A stretch of 64,000 bases of DNA from Oryzibacter oryziterrae (GCF_021864535.1 NZ_JAKJIC010000020.1:1-64000), one strand, 5' to 3'. Shown: positions 1 to 9,827, numbered from the stretch's first letter. The notes: generated by a model from the sequence alone, not told the origin. Program-made: numbers and translations.

Positions 1-761
1 CGGAACTGCTCGAGCTGGTGGAGATGGAAGTTCGTGAGCTTCTGTCGTCCTACAACTTCCCCGGCGATGACATTCCGATCATCAAGGGTTCGGCTCTGTG
101 CGCCCTGGAAGGCACCAATCCGGCCCTGGGCCATGATGCCATCCTCGAGCTGATGAAGGCGGTCGACGCCTACATCCCGCAGCCGGAGCGTCCGGTTGAC
201 CAGCCGTTCCTGATGCCGATCGAAGACGTGTTCTCGATCTCGGGCCGTGGCACCGTGGTGACCGGTCGCGTCGAGCGCGGCATCGTCAAGGTCGGCGAGG
301 AAGTCGAGATCGTTGGCATCCGTCCGACGACCAAGACCACCGTGACCGGCGTCGAGATGTTCCGCAAGCTGCTCGATCAGGGCCAGGCCGGCGACAACAT
401 CGGTGCTCTTCTGCGCGGTACCAAGCGTGAAGACGTCGAGCGCGGCCAGATCCTGTGCAAGCCGGCTTCGGTTACCCCGCACACCGTCTTCAAGGCTGAG
501 GCTTACATCCTCACCAAGGAAGAAGGCGGCCGTCATACGCCGTTCTTCACCAACTACCGCCCGCAGTTCTACTTCCGTACAACGGACGTGACCGGCATCT
601 GCACGCTCCCCGAAGGCACCGAAATGGTGATGCCGGGCGATAACGTGTCGATGGAAGTCAACCTGATCGTTCCGATCGCCATGGAAGAAAAGCTGCGCTT
701 CGCCATCCGCGAAGGCGGTCGCACCGTCGGTGCCGGCGTCGTTGCCGCCATCATCAAGTGA
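1..761 (+). CDS. tuf: Elongation factor Tu, 5'-truncated by window edge
   Basis: GTP-dependent carrier of aminoacyl-tRNA to the ribosomal A site, cytoplasmic. The reading frame is open from base 3, so the gene starts upstream and about 252 C-terminal residues are visible. The end of the G domain is seen (the GSAL motif near base 90), then domain II ([17 protein letters not shown]) and domain III ending in [10 protein letters not shown]. The P-loop and NKxD motif lie outside the window. A tuf copy directly before rpsJ is the usual str-to-S10 junction, so rpsL, rpsG and fusA are expected upstream. It is 67 nt from rpsJ, and that gap carries a hairpin. Confidence 0.98.
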   Translation, partial: ELLELVEMEVRELLSSYNFPGDDIPIIKGSALCALEGTNPALGHDAILELMKAVDAYIPQPERPVDQPFLMPIEDVFSISGRGTVVTGRVERGIVKVGEEVEIVGIRPTTKTTVTGVEMFRKLLDQGQAGDNIGALLRGTKREDVERGQILCKPASVTPHTVFKAEAYILTKEEGGRHTPFFTNYRPQFYFRTTDVTGICTLPEGTEMVMPGDNVSMEVNLIVPIAMEEKLRFAIREGGRTVGAGVVAAIIK

Positions 762-774
762 TTGATCGTTTTGG

Positions 775-813
775 GACGAAACGGGGCGGGGCTTTCGCTC
801 TGCCCTTGTCGTC
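775..813 (+). promoter_or_regulatory. Hairpin in tuf-rpsJ spacer
   Basis: A two-part stem: GACGA (775-779) pairs with TCGTC (809-813), and inside it GGGCGGGGC (784-792) pairs with GCTCTGCCC (797-805) using two G-U pairs around a TTTC loop. It ends 15 nt before the rpsJ start. It could be an attenuator or leader element for the S10 operon, or a weak processing site. There is no uridine run, so a classical terminator is unlikely. Confidence 0.4.
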
Positions 814-828
814 TTAAGAGGAATAAAA

Positions 829-1137
829 ATGAACGGTCAGAATATCCGTATCCGTCTCAAGGCGTTTGACCATCGTATCCTCGATGCGTCGACCCGTGAG
901 ATCGTCAACACGGCCAAGCGCACCGGCGCCCAGGTTCGTGGACCCGTTCCGCTCCCGACGCGGATCGAGAAGTTCACGGTTAACCGGTCGCCTCACATCG
1001 ACAAGAAGAGCCGCGAACAGTTCGAGATGCGCACGCACAAGCGCCTCCTGGACATCATCGATCCGACCCCCCAGACCGTGGACGCGCTGATGAAGCTCGA
1101 CCTCGCCGCTGGTGTGGATGTCGAGATCAAGCTCTGA
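829..1137 (+). CDS. rpsJ: 30S ribosomal protein S10 (uS10)
   Basis: Head-of-30S protein, also NusE in antitermination complexes. It has 102 residues, the normal length. It starts [18 protein letters not shown] and contains the conserved loop stretch [18 protein letters not shown]. An AGAGGAA ribosome site lies just upstream of the ATG. It is the first gene of the S10 block, 28 nt before rplC, and the order that follows (rplC, rplD, rplW, rplB) is the canonical one. Confidence 0.98.
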   Translation: MNGQNIRIRLKAFDHRILDASTREIVNTAKRTGAQVRGPVPLPTRIEKFTVNRSPHIDKKSREQFEMRTHKRLLDIIDPTPQTVDALMKLDLAAGVDVEIKL

Positions 1138-1165
1138 GAACTAGAGCCGGGTTGAGAGAAACGCT

Positions 1166-1873
1166 ATGCGCTCAGGTGTCATCGCACAGAAGGTCGGCAT
1201 GACCCGCGTCTATAACGACGCTGGCGAGCATGTTCCCGTGACAGTCCTCAAGGTTGAGAACTGCCAGGTGGTCGCTCACCGTACCGAAGAAAAGAACGGC
1301 TATACCGCGCTCCAGCTTGGTGCGGGTACGGTCAAGGTCAAGAATGTCTCGAAGGCTATGCGCGGTCATTTCGCCGTTGCCGAAGTCGAGCCGAAGCGTG
1401 AGGTCGCTGAATTCCGCGTCTCGCCGGAGAACATGATCGAGGTCGGCGCTGAGCTGACGGCCGATCATTTCGTCCCCGGTCAGTTCGTGGACGTCACCGG
1501 CACCTCCATCGGTAAGGGCTTCGCCGGTGCCATGAAGCGCTGGAACTTCGGTGGTGGTCGCGCCACCCACGGTAACTCGGTCTCGCACCGCGTCCTGGGT
1601 TCGACCGGTCAGCGCCAGGATCCGGGCAAGGTCTTCAAGAACAAGAAGATGCCTGGTCACATGGGTGACGAGCGCATCACGACGCAGAACCTCAAGATCG
1701 TCCGCACGGACGCCGATCGTGGCCTGATCCTCGTCGAGGGTGCAGTTCCCGGCGCCAAGGGTGGCTGGATCCTGGTTCGCGACGCGGTCAAGAAGAAGCT
1801 TCCGGAAGGTGTTCCCACCCCGGGCAAGTTCCGCAAGGCGGTGGAAGCCGTGGCTGCGGAGGCAGGTGAGTGA
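1166..1873 (+). CDS. rplC: 50S ribosomal protein L3 (uL3)
   Basis: Early-assembly 50S protein that reaches toward the peptidyl-transferase centre. It has 235 residues, somewhat longer than the E. coli protein (209) because of an Ala/Glu-rich C-terminal tail. It shows the start [18 protein letters not shown] and the tip region [20 protein letters not shown], with the glutamine-containing motif [11 protein letters not shown]. Its TGA overlaps the rplD ATG by one base, which implies translational coupling. Confidence 0.98.
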   Translation: MRSGVIAQKVGMTRVYNDAGEHVPVTVLKVENCQVVAHRTEEKNGYTALQLGAGTVKVKNVSKAMRGHFAVAEVEPKREVAEFRVSPENMIEVGAELTADHFVPGQFVDVTGTSIGKGFAGAMKRWNFGGGRATHGNSVSHRVLGSTGQRQDPGKVFKNKKMPGHMGDERITTQNLKIVRTDADRGLILVEGAVPGAKGGWILVRDAVKKKLPEGVPTPGKFRKAVEAVAAEAGE

Positions 1874-2493
1874 TGGAACTCGAAGTCAAGACCCTTGACG
1901 GCGCCGTCGCTGGTACGGTCGCGCTTTCCGACGAGATCTTCGGTCTCGAGCCGCGCGCCGACATCCTTCAGCGCGTCGTCCGCTGGCAGCTGGCCAAGCG
2001 CCAGGCCGGGACCCACAAGACCCTTACCCGTACGGAAATCTCCCGCACGGGCAAGAAGATGTACCGCCAGAAGGGCACCGGTGGCGCCCGTCACGGCAAC
2101 AAGGCGGCTCCGCAGTTCCGCGGCGGCGGCAAGGCCTTCGGTCCGGTTGTGCACAGCCATGCGCATGACCTGCCCAAGAAGATCCGCGCCCTCGGCCTGA
2201 AGCTCGCGCTGTCGGCCAAGGCTCAGGGTTCGAACATCGTCGTCCTCGATGAGGCCGTCGCTGGGGATCACAAGACCAAGGCTCTGAGCGTCAAGCTCGC
2301 GGCTCTCGGCCTGACCAATGCGCTGATCGTCGATGGGGCCAATCCGCAGGATGCGTTCCGTCTGGCTGCTCGTGCCATTCCGCAGATCGACGTCCTGCCC
2401 ATCCAGGGCATCAACGTCTACGACATTCTGCGTCGTGACACGCTGGTGCTGACGAAGGCGGCCGTTTCGGCGCTCGAGGAGCGGTTCAAATGA
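1873..2493 (+). CDS. rplD: 50S ribosomal protein L4 (uL4)
   Basis: 50S tunnel protein and, in enterobacteria, autoregulator of the S10 operon. The ATG at 1873 shares its A with the rplC stop; an in-frame GTG one codon earlier is possible but less likely. It has 206 residues. The extended loop is visible ([19 protein letters not shown], then [10 protein letters not shown]). It overlaps rplW by 4 nt. Whether L4 regulates this operon is unknown; no S10-type leader of the E. coli kind was recognised upstream of rpsJ. Confidence 0.98.
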   Translation: MELEVKTLDGAVAGTVALSDEIFGLEPRADILQRVVRWQLAKRQAGTHKTLTRTEISRTGKKMYRQKGTGGARHGNKAAPQFRGGGKAFGPVVHSHAHDLPKKIRALGLKLALSAKAQGSNIVVLDEAVAGDHKTKALSVKLAALGLTNALIVDGANPQDAFRLAARAIPQIDVLPIQGINVYDILRRDTLVLTKAAVSALEERFK

Positions 2494-2783
2494 CCAATCT
2501 GAAGCACTACGACATCATCCGTACGCCGGCTGTCACCGAAAAGGCGACCATCCAGGCGGAAAACAACAAGGTGGTCTTCAACGTTGCCAAGACCGCAACC
2601 AAGCCCGAGATCAAGGCGGCCGTCGAGGCCCTCTTCTCGGTGAAGGTCAAGAGCGTCAACACGCTCGTGCGTAAGGGCAAGGTGAAGCGCTTCCGTGGCA
2701 CCATCGGTACCCAGTCCGACGTGAAGAAAGCGATTGTGACCCTCGAAGAGGGCCACTCGATCGACATCACGACGGGTCTCTGA
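2490..2783 (+). CDS. rplW: 50S ribosomal protein L23 (uL23)
   Basis: 50S protein at the tunnel exit and docking site for trigger factor and SRP. It has 97 residues, normal for the family. It begins [19 protein letters not shown] and has the internal motif [15 protein letters not shown]. Its ATG overlaps the rplD stop (ATGA), and rplB follows 16 nt downstream, so it sits inside the S10 transcription unit. Confidence 0.98.
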   Translation: MTNLKHYDIIRTPAVTEKATIQAENNKVVFNVAKTATKPEIKAAVEALFSVKVKSVNTLVRKGKVKRFRGTIGTQSDVKKAIVTLEEGHSIDITTGL

Positions 2784-2799
2784 GCGGAGCGGCAGTAAC

Positions 2800-3639
2800 A
2801 TGGCACTCAAATATTACAAGCCGACGACGCCGGGCCAGCGCCAGCTGGTCCTTGTCGATCGCTCCGAGCTCCACAAGGGCGCGCCGGTCAAGAGCCTCAC
2901 CGTCGGTCTCAACAAGTCCGGCGGCCGCAACAATCTCGGTCGCATCACCTCCTTCCAGCGTGGTGGCGGTCACAAGCGTTCGTACCGTATGGTCGACTTC
3001 AAGCGTAACAAGCTTGATGTCATCGCCACGGTCGAGCGTCTCGAGTATGACCCGAACCGCACGGCCTTCATCGCTCTGATCAAGTATGCAGACGGTGAGC
3101 TGAGCTACATCCTGGCTCCGCAGCGCCTTGCCGCTGGCGACGTCGTCGTCGCCTCGGCCCAGGCCGACGTGAAGCCCGGTAATGCGATGCCGCTGTCGGC
3201 CATCCCGGTCGGTACGCTGGTCCACAACGTCGAACTGAAGCCCGGCAAGGGCGGTCAGATCGCTCGTTCGGCCGGTTCCTACGCTCAGATCGTGGGTCGT
3301 GACCAGGGCTACACCATCGTTCGCCTGAATTCGGGCGAGCAGCGCAAGGTGCTCGGCACTTGCTTCGCCACCATCGGCGCCGTGTCCAATCCGGACCACG
3401 CCAACGTGTCGATCGGCAAGGCTGGCCGCAATCGCTGGCTGGGCAAGCGCCCGGTCGTCCGCGGTGTTGCCATGAACCCGATCGACCATCCGCACGGCGG
3501 TGGTGAAGGCCGCACCTCGGGTGGCCGTCATCCGGTTACCCCGTGGGGCAAGCCGACCAAGGGCAAGAAGACGCGTTCGAACAAGTCTACGGACAAGTTC
3601 ATCGTTCGCAGCCGTCACGCCCGCAAGAAGACGCAGTAA
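2800..3639 (+). CDS. rplB: 50S ribosomal protein L2 (uL2)
   Basis: Largest-footprint primary 23S rRNA binder, needed for subunit joining and peptidyl-transferase function. It has 279 residues. The family signature near the C-terminus is clear ([18 protein letters not shown], containing the conserved histidine), and so is [20 protein letters not shown] near the start. Some alphaproteobacteria have an L2 leader RNA, but the 16-nt gap here leaves no room for one. rpsS follows after 15 nt. Confidence 0.98.
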   Translation: MALKYYKPTTPGQRQLVLVDRSELHKGAPVKSLTVGLNKSGGRNNLGRITSFQRGGGHKRSYRMVDFKRNKLDVIATVERLEYDPNRTAFIALIKYADGELSYILAPQRLAAGDVVVASAQADVKPGNAMPLSAIPVGTLVHNVELKPGKGGQIARSAGSYAQIVGRDQGYTIVRLNSGEQRKVLGTCFATIGAVSNPDHANVSIGKAGRNRWLGKRPVVRGVAMNPIDHPHGGGEGRTSGGRHPVTPWGKPTKGKKTRSNKSTDKFIVRSRHARKKTQ

Positions 3640-3654
3640 GAGAGAGGAACGACC

Positions 3655-3933
3655 GTGACTCGTTCGGTATGGAAAGGTCCGTTCGTTGACGGCTACCTCC
3701 TCAAGAAGGCGGAAGCTGCTCGTTCTGGCGGACGTAATGAAGTCATCAAGATCTGGAGCCGTCGCTCCACGATCCTGCCCAATTTCGTCGGACTGACGTT
3801 CGGCGTCTACAATGGGCAGAAGCACATTCCCGTGTCCGTGAACGAGGACATGGTGGGTCACAAGTTCGGCGAGTTTGCGCCGACCCGGACCTACTATGGC
3901 CACGGCGCTGACAAGAAGGCGAAGAGGAAGTAA
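3655..3933 (+). CDS. rpsS: 30S ribosomal protein S19 (uS19)
   Basis: Head-of-30S protein that contacts 23S rRNA across the subunit bridge. It has 92 residues. It uses a GTG start preceded by AGAGAGGAAC and reads [19 protein letters not shown], with the conserved [20 protein letters not shown] and the C-terminal [18 protein letters not shown]. It is one base from rplV. Confidence 0.98.
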   Translation: MTRSVWKGPFVDGYLLKKAEAARSGGRNEVIKIWSRRSTILPNFVGLTFGVYNGQKHIPVSVNEDMVGHKFGEFAPTRTYYGHGADKKAKRK

Positions 3934-3934
3934 C

Positions 3935-4315
3935 ATGGGCAAGCCGAAGCGCGAACGCTCGCTCGCCGACAACGAGGCGAAGGCTGTGACCCGTAACATC
4001 CGGGTCTCGCCGCAGAAGCTCAATCTTGTCGCGGCCATGATCCGCGGCAAGAAGGTCAATGCCGCTCTTGCTGACCTCACCTTCTCCCGCAAGCGCATTG
4101 CGCTCGATGTGAAGAAGACGCTGGAGTCGGCGATTGCCAACGCAGAGAACAACCACGACCTCGACGTCGACGCCCTCGTCGTCAAGGAAGCCTACGTGGG
4201 CAAGGCGCTTGTTATGAAGCGCTTCTCCCCCCGGGCTCGTGGTCGCGTCGGCCAAATCCAGAAGCCGTTTGCGAACCTGACGATCGTCGTTCGCGAAGTC
4301 GAGGAGACCGCCTGA
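3935..4315 (+). CDS. rplV: 50S ribosomal protein L22 (uL22)
   Basis: 50S exit-tunnel protein; mutations in its hairpin loop give macrolide resistance in other bacteria. It has 126 residues from the ATG at 3935, one base after the rpsS stop. The frame stays open upstream into rpsS, but that stretch is not conserved L22 sequence. Conserved parts are [20 protein letters not shown] and the loop/tail [17 protein letters not shown]. It shares one base with the rpsC ATG. Confidence 0.97.
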   Translation: MGKPKRERSLADNEAKAVTRNIRVSPQKLNLVAAMIRGKKVNAALADLTFSRKRIALDVKKTLESAIANAENNHDLDVDALVVKEAYVGKALVMKRFSPRARGRVGQIQKPFANLTIVVREVEETA

Positions 4316-5106
4316 TGGGTCACAAAGTCAATCCGATCGGTCTGCGCCTCGGCATCAACCGCACCTGGGACAGCCGTTGGTTCGCTGGCAAGAACGAGTA
4401 CGGCTCGCTCCTGCACGAAGACCTGGCGATCCGCAAGTTCCTCCTCGAGGAGCTGAAGGCTGCCGCTGTTTCGAAGGTCATCATCGAGCGTCCGCACAAG
4501 AAGTGCCGCGTGACCATCCACTCGGCTCGTCCGGGCGTGGTGATCGGCAAGAAGGGTGCTGACATCGAGAAGCTTCGCAAGCAGATCGGTCGCTTCACCA
4601 AGTCGGAAGTGCATCTCAACATCGTTGAAGTGCGCAAGCCCGAAACGGATGCGAACCTCATCGCTGCGTCGATCGCTCAGCAGCTCGAGCGTCGTGTTGC
4701 CTTCCGCCGCGCCATGAAGCGTTCGGTGCAGTCTGCCATGCGTCTCGGCGCTGAAGGCATCCGCATCAACGCCGGTGGCCGTCTGGGCGGCGCTGAAATC
4801 GCTCGTCTGGAGTGGTACCGCGAGGGCCGCGTGCCCCTGCACACCCTCCGTGCCGACATCGACTACGGCATTGCCACCGCTCACACCGCCTATGGCACCA
4901 ACGGCCTCAAGGTCTGGGTGTTCAAGGGCGAGATCCTCGAACACGATCCGATGGCGTCTGAACGTCGCGCTCTCGAAGGTGGCCATGACGGCGACCGTCC
5001 GCAGGGCAACGAGCGTCGCCGGGATCGCGATCGTGAGAATCCGCGTGGCGATCGCGAAGGCCGCGGCCGTGGCCGTCGTGACCGCGACGCCGACGGTGCG
5101 CGTTAA
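4315..5106 (+). CDS. rpsC: 30S ribosomal protein S3 (uS3) with Arg/Asp/Gly-rich tail
   Basis: Head-of-30S protein that forms the mRNA entry helicase with S4 and S5. The N-domain, the KH domain ([18 protein letters not shown] with the GxxG-type loop) and the C-domain ([21 protein letters not shown]) are all present. At 263 residues it is longer than E. coli S3 (233). The excess is a low-complexity C-terminal tail of roughly 45 residues made largely of R, D, G and E. Similar tails occur in other alphaproteobacterial S3 proteins, and their function is not known to me. Confidence 0.98.
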   Translation: MGHKVNPIGLRLGINRTWDSRWFAGKNEYGSLLHEDLAIRKFLLEELKAAAVSKVIIERPHKKCRVTIHSARPGVVIGKKGADIEKLRKQIGRFTKSEVHLNIVEVRKPETDANLIAASIAQQLERRVAFRRAMKRSVQSAMRLGAEGIRINAGGRLGGAEIARLEWYREGRVPLHTLRADIDYGIATAHTAYGTNGLKVWVFKGEILEHDPMASERRALEGGHDGDRPQGNERRRDRDRENPRGDREGRGRGRRDRDADGAR

Positions 5107-5128
5107 TTAAAGGTTTGGGAGAGGTACA

Positions 5129-5542
5129 ATGCTTCAACCGAAGCGCACCAAATTCCGCAAGCAGTTCAAGGGCCGTATTCACGGCGTGTCTAAGGGCGGC
5201 ACTGAGCTGAACTTCGGCGCCTTTGGACTGAAGGCGATGGAACCCGAGCGCGTGACGGCGCGTCAGATCGAGGCGGCTCGCCGCGCGATCACGCGTCAGA
5301 TGAAGCGCCAGGGCCGTGTCTGGATCCGCGTGTTCCCCGATGTTCCGGTGACCGCAAAGCCGACCGAAGTTCGTATGGGTAAGGGCAAGGGTTCTCCGGA
5401 ATACTGGGCCTGCCGCATCAAGCCCGGCCGCATCATGTTCGAGCTGGACGGCGTCCCTGAGGATGTCGCCCGCGAGGCTCTGCGCCTGGGCGCTGCCAAG
5501 CTTCCGATCAAGACGCGCTTCATCCAGCGCATCGCCGAGTGA
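5129..5542 (+). CDS. rplP: 50S ribosomal protein L16 (uL16)
   Basis: Late-assembly 50S protein close to the A-site tRNA. It has 137 residues, the standard length. It begins [18 protein letters not shown] and shows the conserved [18 protein letters not shown]. An AGAGGT ribosome site lies 5-10 nt before the ATG. The order rpsC-rplP-rpmC is canonical. Confidence 0.98.
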   Translation: MLQPKRTKFRKQFKGRIHGVSKGGTELNFGAFGLKAMEPERVTARQIEAARRAITRQMKRQGRVWIRVFPDVPVTAKPTEVRMGKGKGSPEYWACRIKPGRIMFELDGVPEDVAREALRLGAAKLPIKTRFIQRIAE

Positions 5543-5585
5543 TCGATTTCGGTCCAAGGCGACAGACTATTAGGACGAAAAGAAA

Positions 5586-5786
5586 ATGAAGGCGAACGAT
5601 GTTCGGGCCCTCACGCCCGACCAGCTCGAAGACGAGCTGGCGAAGCTGAAGAAAGAGCAGTTCAACCTGCGCTTCCAGAAGGCCACGGGCCAGCTTGAGA
5701 ACACGTCCCGCGTGCAGGTCGTGCGTCGCGACATCGCCCGCATTCAGACGGTCCTGCGCCAGAAGCGCACGGCCGAAACCGCTTAA
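5586..5786 (+). CDS. rpmC: 50S ribosomal protein L29 (uL29)
   Basis: Small helical 50S protein near the tunnel exit, next to L23. It has 66 residues. It contains the family core [20 protein letters not shown] followed by [16 protein letters not shown]. It is 43 nt after rplP and 12 nt before rpsQ. Confidence 0.97.
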   Translation: MKANDVRALTPDQLEDELAKLKKEQFNLRFQKATGQLENTSRVQVVRRDIARIQTVLRQKRTAETA

Positions 5787-5798
5787 AGGAGAGGCGAG

Positions 5799-6041
5799 AT
5801 GCCGAAGCGCATACTGCAGGGCGTCGTCGTCAGCGACAAGACCGACAAGACGGTCGTGGTGAAGGTGGAGCGTCGCTTCACTCATCCGGTGCTCAAGAAG
5901 ACCGTTCGTCGGTCCAAGAACTACCAGGCCCACGACGAAGCCAACCAGTTCAAGATCGGCGACGTGGTCTCCATCGAGGAGTCCAAGCCGATCTCCAAGA
6001 CCAAGCGCTGGGTGGTCCTGTCTTCCGTAAGCGCGAGCTGA
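5799..6041 (+). CDS. rpsQ: 30S ribosomal protein S17 (uS17)
   Basis: Primary 16S rRNA binder of the 30S body, with an OB fold. It has 80 residues. It begins [20 protein letters not shown] and carries the motif [15 protein letters not shown]. An AAAGGAGAGG ribosome site lies upstream. It is the last gene of the S10 block; the usual tight junction to rplN is replaced here by a 270-nt promoter and leader segment. Confidence 0.98.
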   Translation: MPKRILQGVVVSDKTDKTVVVKVERRFTHPVLKKTVRRSKNYQAHDEANQFKIGDVVSIEESKPISKTKRWVVLSSVSAS

Positions 6042-6075
6042 ACGGACGATTAAACGATAATTCCCCTCCGGGCGA

Positions 6076-6104
6076 TTGACTTATGGCTCGGGGAGGATTA
6101 TGCG
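6076..6104 (+). promoter_or_regulatory. Sigma-70-type promoter in front of rplN
   Basis: TTGACT (6076-6081), a 17-nt spacer, then TATGCG (6099-6104). The -35 element is near consensus and the -10 matches at its first three positions, as at the rpsM promoter at 12,895. It lies 35 nt after the rpsQ stop and would start a leader of about 200 nt for the spc genes. Confidence 0.55.
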
Positions 6105-6311
6105 GCTAACGCGAAATTTTGGGACGGAGTGGTGGGAACCCACCGCTCCGTGCCGGAATGTCTTTTTCCAAGACCTTAACGGTTTGGAAACAGGCACCAG
6201 GAACTCAAGGCGCTCCCGGTCCACTCCGGGCAGGAGGTGCCTTAAGTCAGATCAAGGCACCGGGCTGCGGATACGGTCCGGGGCAGCTAAAAAAGATAAG
6301 GCGGCCAAGTC
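6105..6311 (+). promoter_or_regulatory. Structured leader of the rplN-rplO (spc) genes
   Basis: Four stem regions can be drawn by eye. (1) ACGGAGTGGTGGG (6124-6136) with CCCACCGCTCCGT (6139-6151). (2) TTTCCAA plus ACC (6165-6175) with GGT plus TTGGAAA (6181-6190). (3) GGTGCCTT (6236-6243), which pairs perfectly with AAGGCACC (6254-6261) and alternatively, over six bases, with GGCACC (6193-6198), around an inner CCCGG/CCGGG hairpin. (4) GCTGC (6264-6268) with GCAGC (6283-6287), followed by an A-rich run. The two partners of GGTGCCTT are mutually exclusive. No named RNA family was recognised. Confidence 0.55.
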
Positions 6312-6680
6312 ATGATTCAGATGCAAACCAACCTCGACGTGGCGGATAATTCCGGCGCACGTCGTGTTATGTGCATCAAAGTGCTCGGCGGCGCGAAGCG
6401 GAAGTATGCCTCGGTGGGCGACATCATCGTCGTTTCCATCAAGGAAGCCATCCCTCGTGGTCGCGTGAAGAAGGGCGACGTGATGAAGGCGGTCGTGGTC
6501 CGCACGGCCAAGGACATCCGTCGCACGGACGGTTCGGTGATTCGGTTTGACCGGAATGCCGCCGTTCTCATCAACAACCAGAAAGAACCGATCGGGACCC
6601 GTATCTTCGGACCGGTTCCGCGCGAACTTCGCGCGAAGAACCACATGAAGATCATCTCGCTCGCCCCGGAGGTGCTGTAA
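6312..6680 (+). CDS. rplN: 50S ribosomal protein L14 (uL14)
   Basis: 50S protein at the subunit interface and binding site of RsfS. It has 122 residues, exactly the usual length. It starts [20 protein letters not shown] and carries the signature [18 protein letters not shown]. It is the first gene of the spc block behind a long structured leader. rplX follows two bases later. Confidence 0.98.
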   Translation: MIQMQTNLDVADNSGARRVMCIKVLGGAKRKYASVGDIIVVSIKEAIPRGRVKKGDVMKAVVVRTAKDIRRTDGSVIRFDRNAAVLINNQKEPIGTRIFGPVPRELRAKNHMKIISLAPEVL

Positions 6681-6682
6681 CC

Positions 6683-7000
6683 ATGGCCGCCAAGATTAAG
6701 AAGGGCGACAAGGTCGTAGTTCTCACGGGCAAGGACAAGGCCAAGACCGGTGAGGTCCTGGAAGTCCGTCCTAGCGAGAACCGGGCCGTTGTTCGTGGCG
6801 TGAATATCGTCCGCCACCATCAGCGTCAGAGCGCTCAGTCCGAAGGCGGTATCATCGCCAAGGAAGCTGCGCTGGACCTGTCCAACATCGCGATCGCCGA
6901 TCCCAAGGATGGCAAGCCGACGCGTGTCGGTTTCAAGGTTCTTGAAGATGGCCGCAAGGTGCGTGTCGCCAAGCGTTCCGGAGAAGTGATCGATGGCTGA
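6683..7000 (+). CDS. rplX: 50S ribosomal protein L24 (uL24)
   Basis: 50S assembly initiator with a KOW domain. It has 105 residues. It begins [20 protein letters not shown] (the KOW motif), and [20 protein letters not shown] matches the family core. It overlaps rplE by 8 nt. Confidence 0.98.
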   Translation: MAAKIKKGDKVVVLTGKDKAKTGEVLEVRPSENRAVVRGVNIVRHHQRQSAQSEGGIIAKEAALDLSNIAIADPKDGKPTRVGFKVLEDGRKVRVAKRSGEVIDG

Positions 7001-7550
7001 TGCGACCTATATCCCGCGCTTGAAGCGCGTTTATGACGAACAGATCCGCCAGAAGATGGTGGAGCAGTTCGGCTACAAGAATCCGCTCGAGATTCCGGCG
7101 ATCGAAAAGATCGTCCTGAACATGGGCGTTGGCGAAACTGTTGCTGACGGCAAGAAGATCAATTCGGCCGTGGGTGACCTGACGCTCATCGCCGGTCAGA
7201 AGCCGGTGATCACCAAGGCCCGCAAGTCGGTCGCCACCTTCAAGGTGCGCGAAGGCATGAACATCGGTGCCAAGGTGACCCTGCGTCGCCAGCGCATGTA
7301 CGAGTTCCTCGATCGCCTGGTCACCATTGCGCTCCCGCGCGTTCGTGACTTCCGTGGTCTGAACCCGAAGTCCTTCGACGGCCGCGGCAACTATGCCATG
7401 GGCGTTAAGGAACACATCGTTTTCCCCGAAATCGAGTACGACAAGGTCGACCAGGTTTGGGGAATGGACATCATCGTCTGCACGACGGCGAAGACCGACG
7501 ACGAGGCGCGCGCGCTTCTCAAGGCCTTCAATTTCCCGTTCCGGCAGTGA
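6993..7550 (+). CDS. rplE: 50S ribosomal protein L5 (uL5)
   Basis: Binds 5S rRNA and contacts P-site tRNA. It has 185 residues. Conserved blocks are [34 protein letters not shown] and the C-terminal [20 protein letters not shown]. In E. coli the S8 repressor site lies at this gene's start; that structure was not recognised here. Confidence 0.98.
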   Translation: MADATYIPRLKRVYDEQIRQKMVEQFGYKNPLEIPAIEKIVLNMGVGETVADGKKINSAVGDLTLIAGQKPVITKARKSVATFKVREGMNIGAKVTLRRQRMYEFLDRLVTIALPRVRDFRGLNPKSFDGRGNYAMGVKEHIVFPEIEYDKVDQVWGMDIIVCTTAKTDDEARALLKAFNFPFRQ

Positions 7551-7568
7551 CGAGAAGGGTTCGGACAA

Positions 7569-7874
7569 ATGGCTAAAAAGAGTGCCATCGAGAAGAACAA
7601 GCGACGCCAGAAGCTGGTCAAGCAGTTCGCCGCCAAGCGTGACGCCCTCAAGGCTGTCGCCAACGATCAGAACCTTTCGATCGAGGAGCAGTTCGCTGCC
7701 CGCCTGAAGCTCGCTGAGCTTCCGCGCAATTCCTCGCCCGTGCGTGTTCGTAATCGTTGCGAAGTCACCGGCCGTCCGCGGTCTTATTATCGCAAGCTCA
7801 AGATGAGCCGTATTGCCCTGCGCGAGCTGGGCTCTCTCGGTCTCATCCCGGGCCTTGTGAAGTCGAGCTGGTAA
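7569..7874 (+). CDS. rpsN: 30S ribosomal protein S14 (uS14), zinc-independent form
   Basis: Head-of-30S protein. It has 101 residues, the long form. The C-terminal block [20 protein letters not shown] has a single cysteine and lacks the CxxC pairs of the zinc form. It lies between rplE and rpsH as usual. Confidence 0.98.
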   Translation: MAKKSAIEKNKRRQKLVKQFAAKRDALKAVANDQNLSIEEQFAARLKLAELPRNSSPVRVRNRCEVTGRPRSYYRKLKMSRIALRELGSLGLIPGLVKSSW

Positions 7875-7887
7875 GGAGAACGGTCCC

Positions 7888-8289
7888 ATGGCGATGACCG
7901 ATCCTTTGGGTGATATGCTCACCCGCATCCGTAACGCCCAGATGCGCAAGATGTCGAAGGTGTCGACGCCGGCTTCCAAGCTGCGTAAGCACGTTCTCGA
8001 CGTTCTGGCCGCTGAGGGCTATATCCGCGGTTATGCCGAGGTTGTTACTGCAACCCACGGCCAGTCCGAGTTCGAGATCGAGCTGAAGTACTTCGATGGC
8101 CTCCCGGTCATCCGTACCATCGAGCGCGTCTCCAAGCCGGGCCGCCGCGTTTACGCTTCGGTAAAGAACCTCCCGCGCGTTGCCAACGGCCTCGGCGTGT
8201 CGATCCTCTCCACCCCCCGCGGTGTGATGGCTGACCACGATGCCCGCGAGCAGAACGTCGGCGGCGAAGTTCTCTGCCGCGTCTTCTAA
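7888..8289 (+). CDS. rpsH: 30S ribosomal protein S8 (uS8)
   Basis: Primary 16S rRNA binder and, in E. coli, repressor of the spc operon. It has 133 residues. It starts [20 protein letters not shown] and ends with the signature block [19 protein letters not shown] followed by GGEVLCRVF. An AAGGAGAAC ribosome site precedes the ATG. Confidence 0.98.
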   Translation: MAMTDPLGDMLTRIRNAQMRKMSKVSTPASKLRKHVLDVLAAEGYIRGYAEVVTATHGQSEFEIELKYFDGLPVIRTIERVSKPGRRVYASVKNLPRVANGLGVSILSTPRGVMADHDAREQNVGGEVLCRVF

Positions 8290-8315
8290 CCTTCGACTGG
8301 AAACGGGTTAATACC

Positions 8316-8852
8316 ATGTCGCGCATTGGCAAGAAGGCTGTTCCGGTCCCCAAGGGGGTCACAGCCGACATCGCTGGGCAGACCGTTTCGGTCAAGGGGC
8401 CGAAGGGTACGCTCTCTTTCGTTCTGAACGATCTCGTCCTGGCCTCCAAGGCTGAAGACGGTTCGGTCAAGATCGAACCCAAGGACGATTCCAAGCCGGC
8501 TCGCGCCAGCTGGGGCATGTCCCGCACTCAGGTCGCGAACCTCATCAAGGGCGTGACCGTGGGCTTCGAGAAGAAGCTCGAGATCACCGGCGTCGGCTAC
8601 AAGGCCGCTCTGCAGGGCAAGAACCTGCAGTTGTCGCTGGGTTACAGCCACGATATCAGCTTTCCGGTTCCGGAAGGTATCGTGATTGCGTGCCCGAAGC
8701 CGACCGAAATCACCGTCACCGGTATCGACGCCCAGAAGGTCGGTCAGGTGGCTGCCGAAATCCGTAAGTACCGTCCGCCGGAGCCCTACAAGGGCAAGGG
8801 TGTAAGGTACGCGGGCGAGTATATCGTCCGTAAGGAAGGCAAGAAGAAGTAA
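8316..8852 (+). CDS. rplF: 50S ribosomal protein L6 (uL6)
   Basis: 50S stalk-base protein with two homologous RNA-binding domains. It has 178 residues, the standard length. It begins [18 protein letters not shown] and has the C-terminal signature [19 protein letters not shown]. It is 10 nt before rplR. Confidence 0.98.
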   Translation: MSRIGKKAVPVPKGVTADIAGQTVSVKGPKGTLSFVLNDLVLASKAEDGSVKIEPKDDSKPARASWGMSRTQVANLIKGVTVGFEKKLEITGVGYKAALQGKNLQLSLGYSHDISFPVPEGIVIACPKPTEITVTGIDAQKVGQVAAEIRKYRPPEPYKGKGVRYAGEYIVRKEGKKK

Positions 8853-8862
8853 GGGGACGATC

Positions 8863-9222
8863 ATGGCTCACCTCACCGGAAATGATCGCCGTCGCGCTCG
8901 CGTGCGCCGTGCGATCAAGGCGGCGGCCAACGGTCGTCCGCGCCTTTCCGTGCATCGTTCCTCGATGCACATCTATGCCCAGATTATCGACGACGTTGCG
9001 GGTCGTACCCTGGCGTCCGCGTCGACCATCGACAAGGACCTCCGGGACGCCCTCAAGACGGGGGCCGACAAGGCCGCCGCGGCCGTGGTTGGCAAGGCTA
9101 TTGCCGAGCGCGCCAAGGCTGCTGGCGTCACCCAGGTCATCTTTGATCGTGGCCAGTTCCTGTATCATGGCCGTATCAAGGCGCTCGCTGACGCTGCCCG
9201 TGAGGGCGGCCTCGACTTCTAA
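8863..9222 (+). CDS. rplR: 50S ribosomal protein L18 (uL18)
   Basis: 5S rRNA-binding protein of the central protuberance. It has 119 residues. It contains [20 protein letters not shown] and the C-terminal [20 protein letters not shown]. It is preceded by a GGGGACGATC ribosome-site region. Confidence 0.98.
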   Translation: MAHLTGNDRRRARVRRAIKAAANGRPRLSVHRSSMHIYAQIIDDVAGRTLASASTIDKDLRDALKTGADKAAAAVVGKAIAERAKAAGVTQVIFDRGQFLYHGRIKALADAAREGGLDF

Positions 9223-9251
9223 GCCGGTCCCGATCGAGAGAGATAAAGACA

Positions 9252-9827
9252 ATGGCTGAACGTGAACGCAACAACCGGGAGCGGGATCGCAACGAAGAGC
9301 GCGACAGCGAGTTCGTCGATCGCCTGGTTCACATCAACCGCGTCGCCAAGGTGGTGAAGGGTGGCCGTCGCTTCGGCTTCGCAGCCCTCGTCGTCGTTGG
9401 TGACCAGAAGGGCCGCGTGGGCTATGGCCACGGCAAGGCCCGCGAGGTTCCCGAGGCGATCCGCAAGGCGACGGAAGCCGCCAAGCGCGCCCTGGTCCGC
9501 GTGCCGCTGAAGGAAGGTCGTACCCTGCACCACGACGTCGCTGGACGTTGGGGCGCTGGCCGCGTCTTCCTGCGCATGGCTCCTGCCGGTACCGGCATCA
9601 TCGCTGGTGGTCCGATGCGCGCCGTGTTCGAGACGCTCGGCGTCCAGGACGTGGTTGCCAAGTCGCTCGGCTCCTCCAACCCCTACAACATGATCCGCGC
9701 TACCTTCTCCGCCCTGGCGAACGAAGATAGCCCGCGGTCGGTTGCCGCCCGTCGTGGTCTCAAGGTTTCGGCCCTGCAGTCCCGTCGTCGCGACATCGAC
9801 CCGGAAGCGGCTTCGGCTGAAGGCTGA
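9252..9827 (+). CDS. rpsE: 30S ribosomal protein S5 (uS5)
   Basis: Translational-accuracy protein of the 30S body and part of the mRNA entry site. It has 191 residues, longer than the E. coli protein at the N-terminus because of a charged segment rich in E, R and N. The double-stranded RNA-binding-like fold is seen in [20 protein letters not shown], and the C-domain carries [20 protein letters not shown]. Confidence 0.98.
   Translation: MAERERNNRERDRNEERDSEFVDRLVHINRVAKVVKGGRRFGFAALVVVGDQKGRVGYGHGKAREVPEAIRKATEAAKRALVRVPLKEGRTLHHDVAGRWGAGRVFLRMAPAGTGIIAGGPMRAVFETLGVQDVVAKSLGSSNPYNMIRATFSALANEDSPRSVAARRGLKVSALQSRRRDIDPEAASAEG

Noticed and set aside
6076-6349. Overlapping short open frames across the rpsQ-rplN spacer (about 76-79 codons)
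   Set aside because: They cover the predicted promoter and hairpins and have no recognisable protein pattern; stems explain the composition better.
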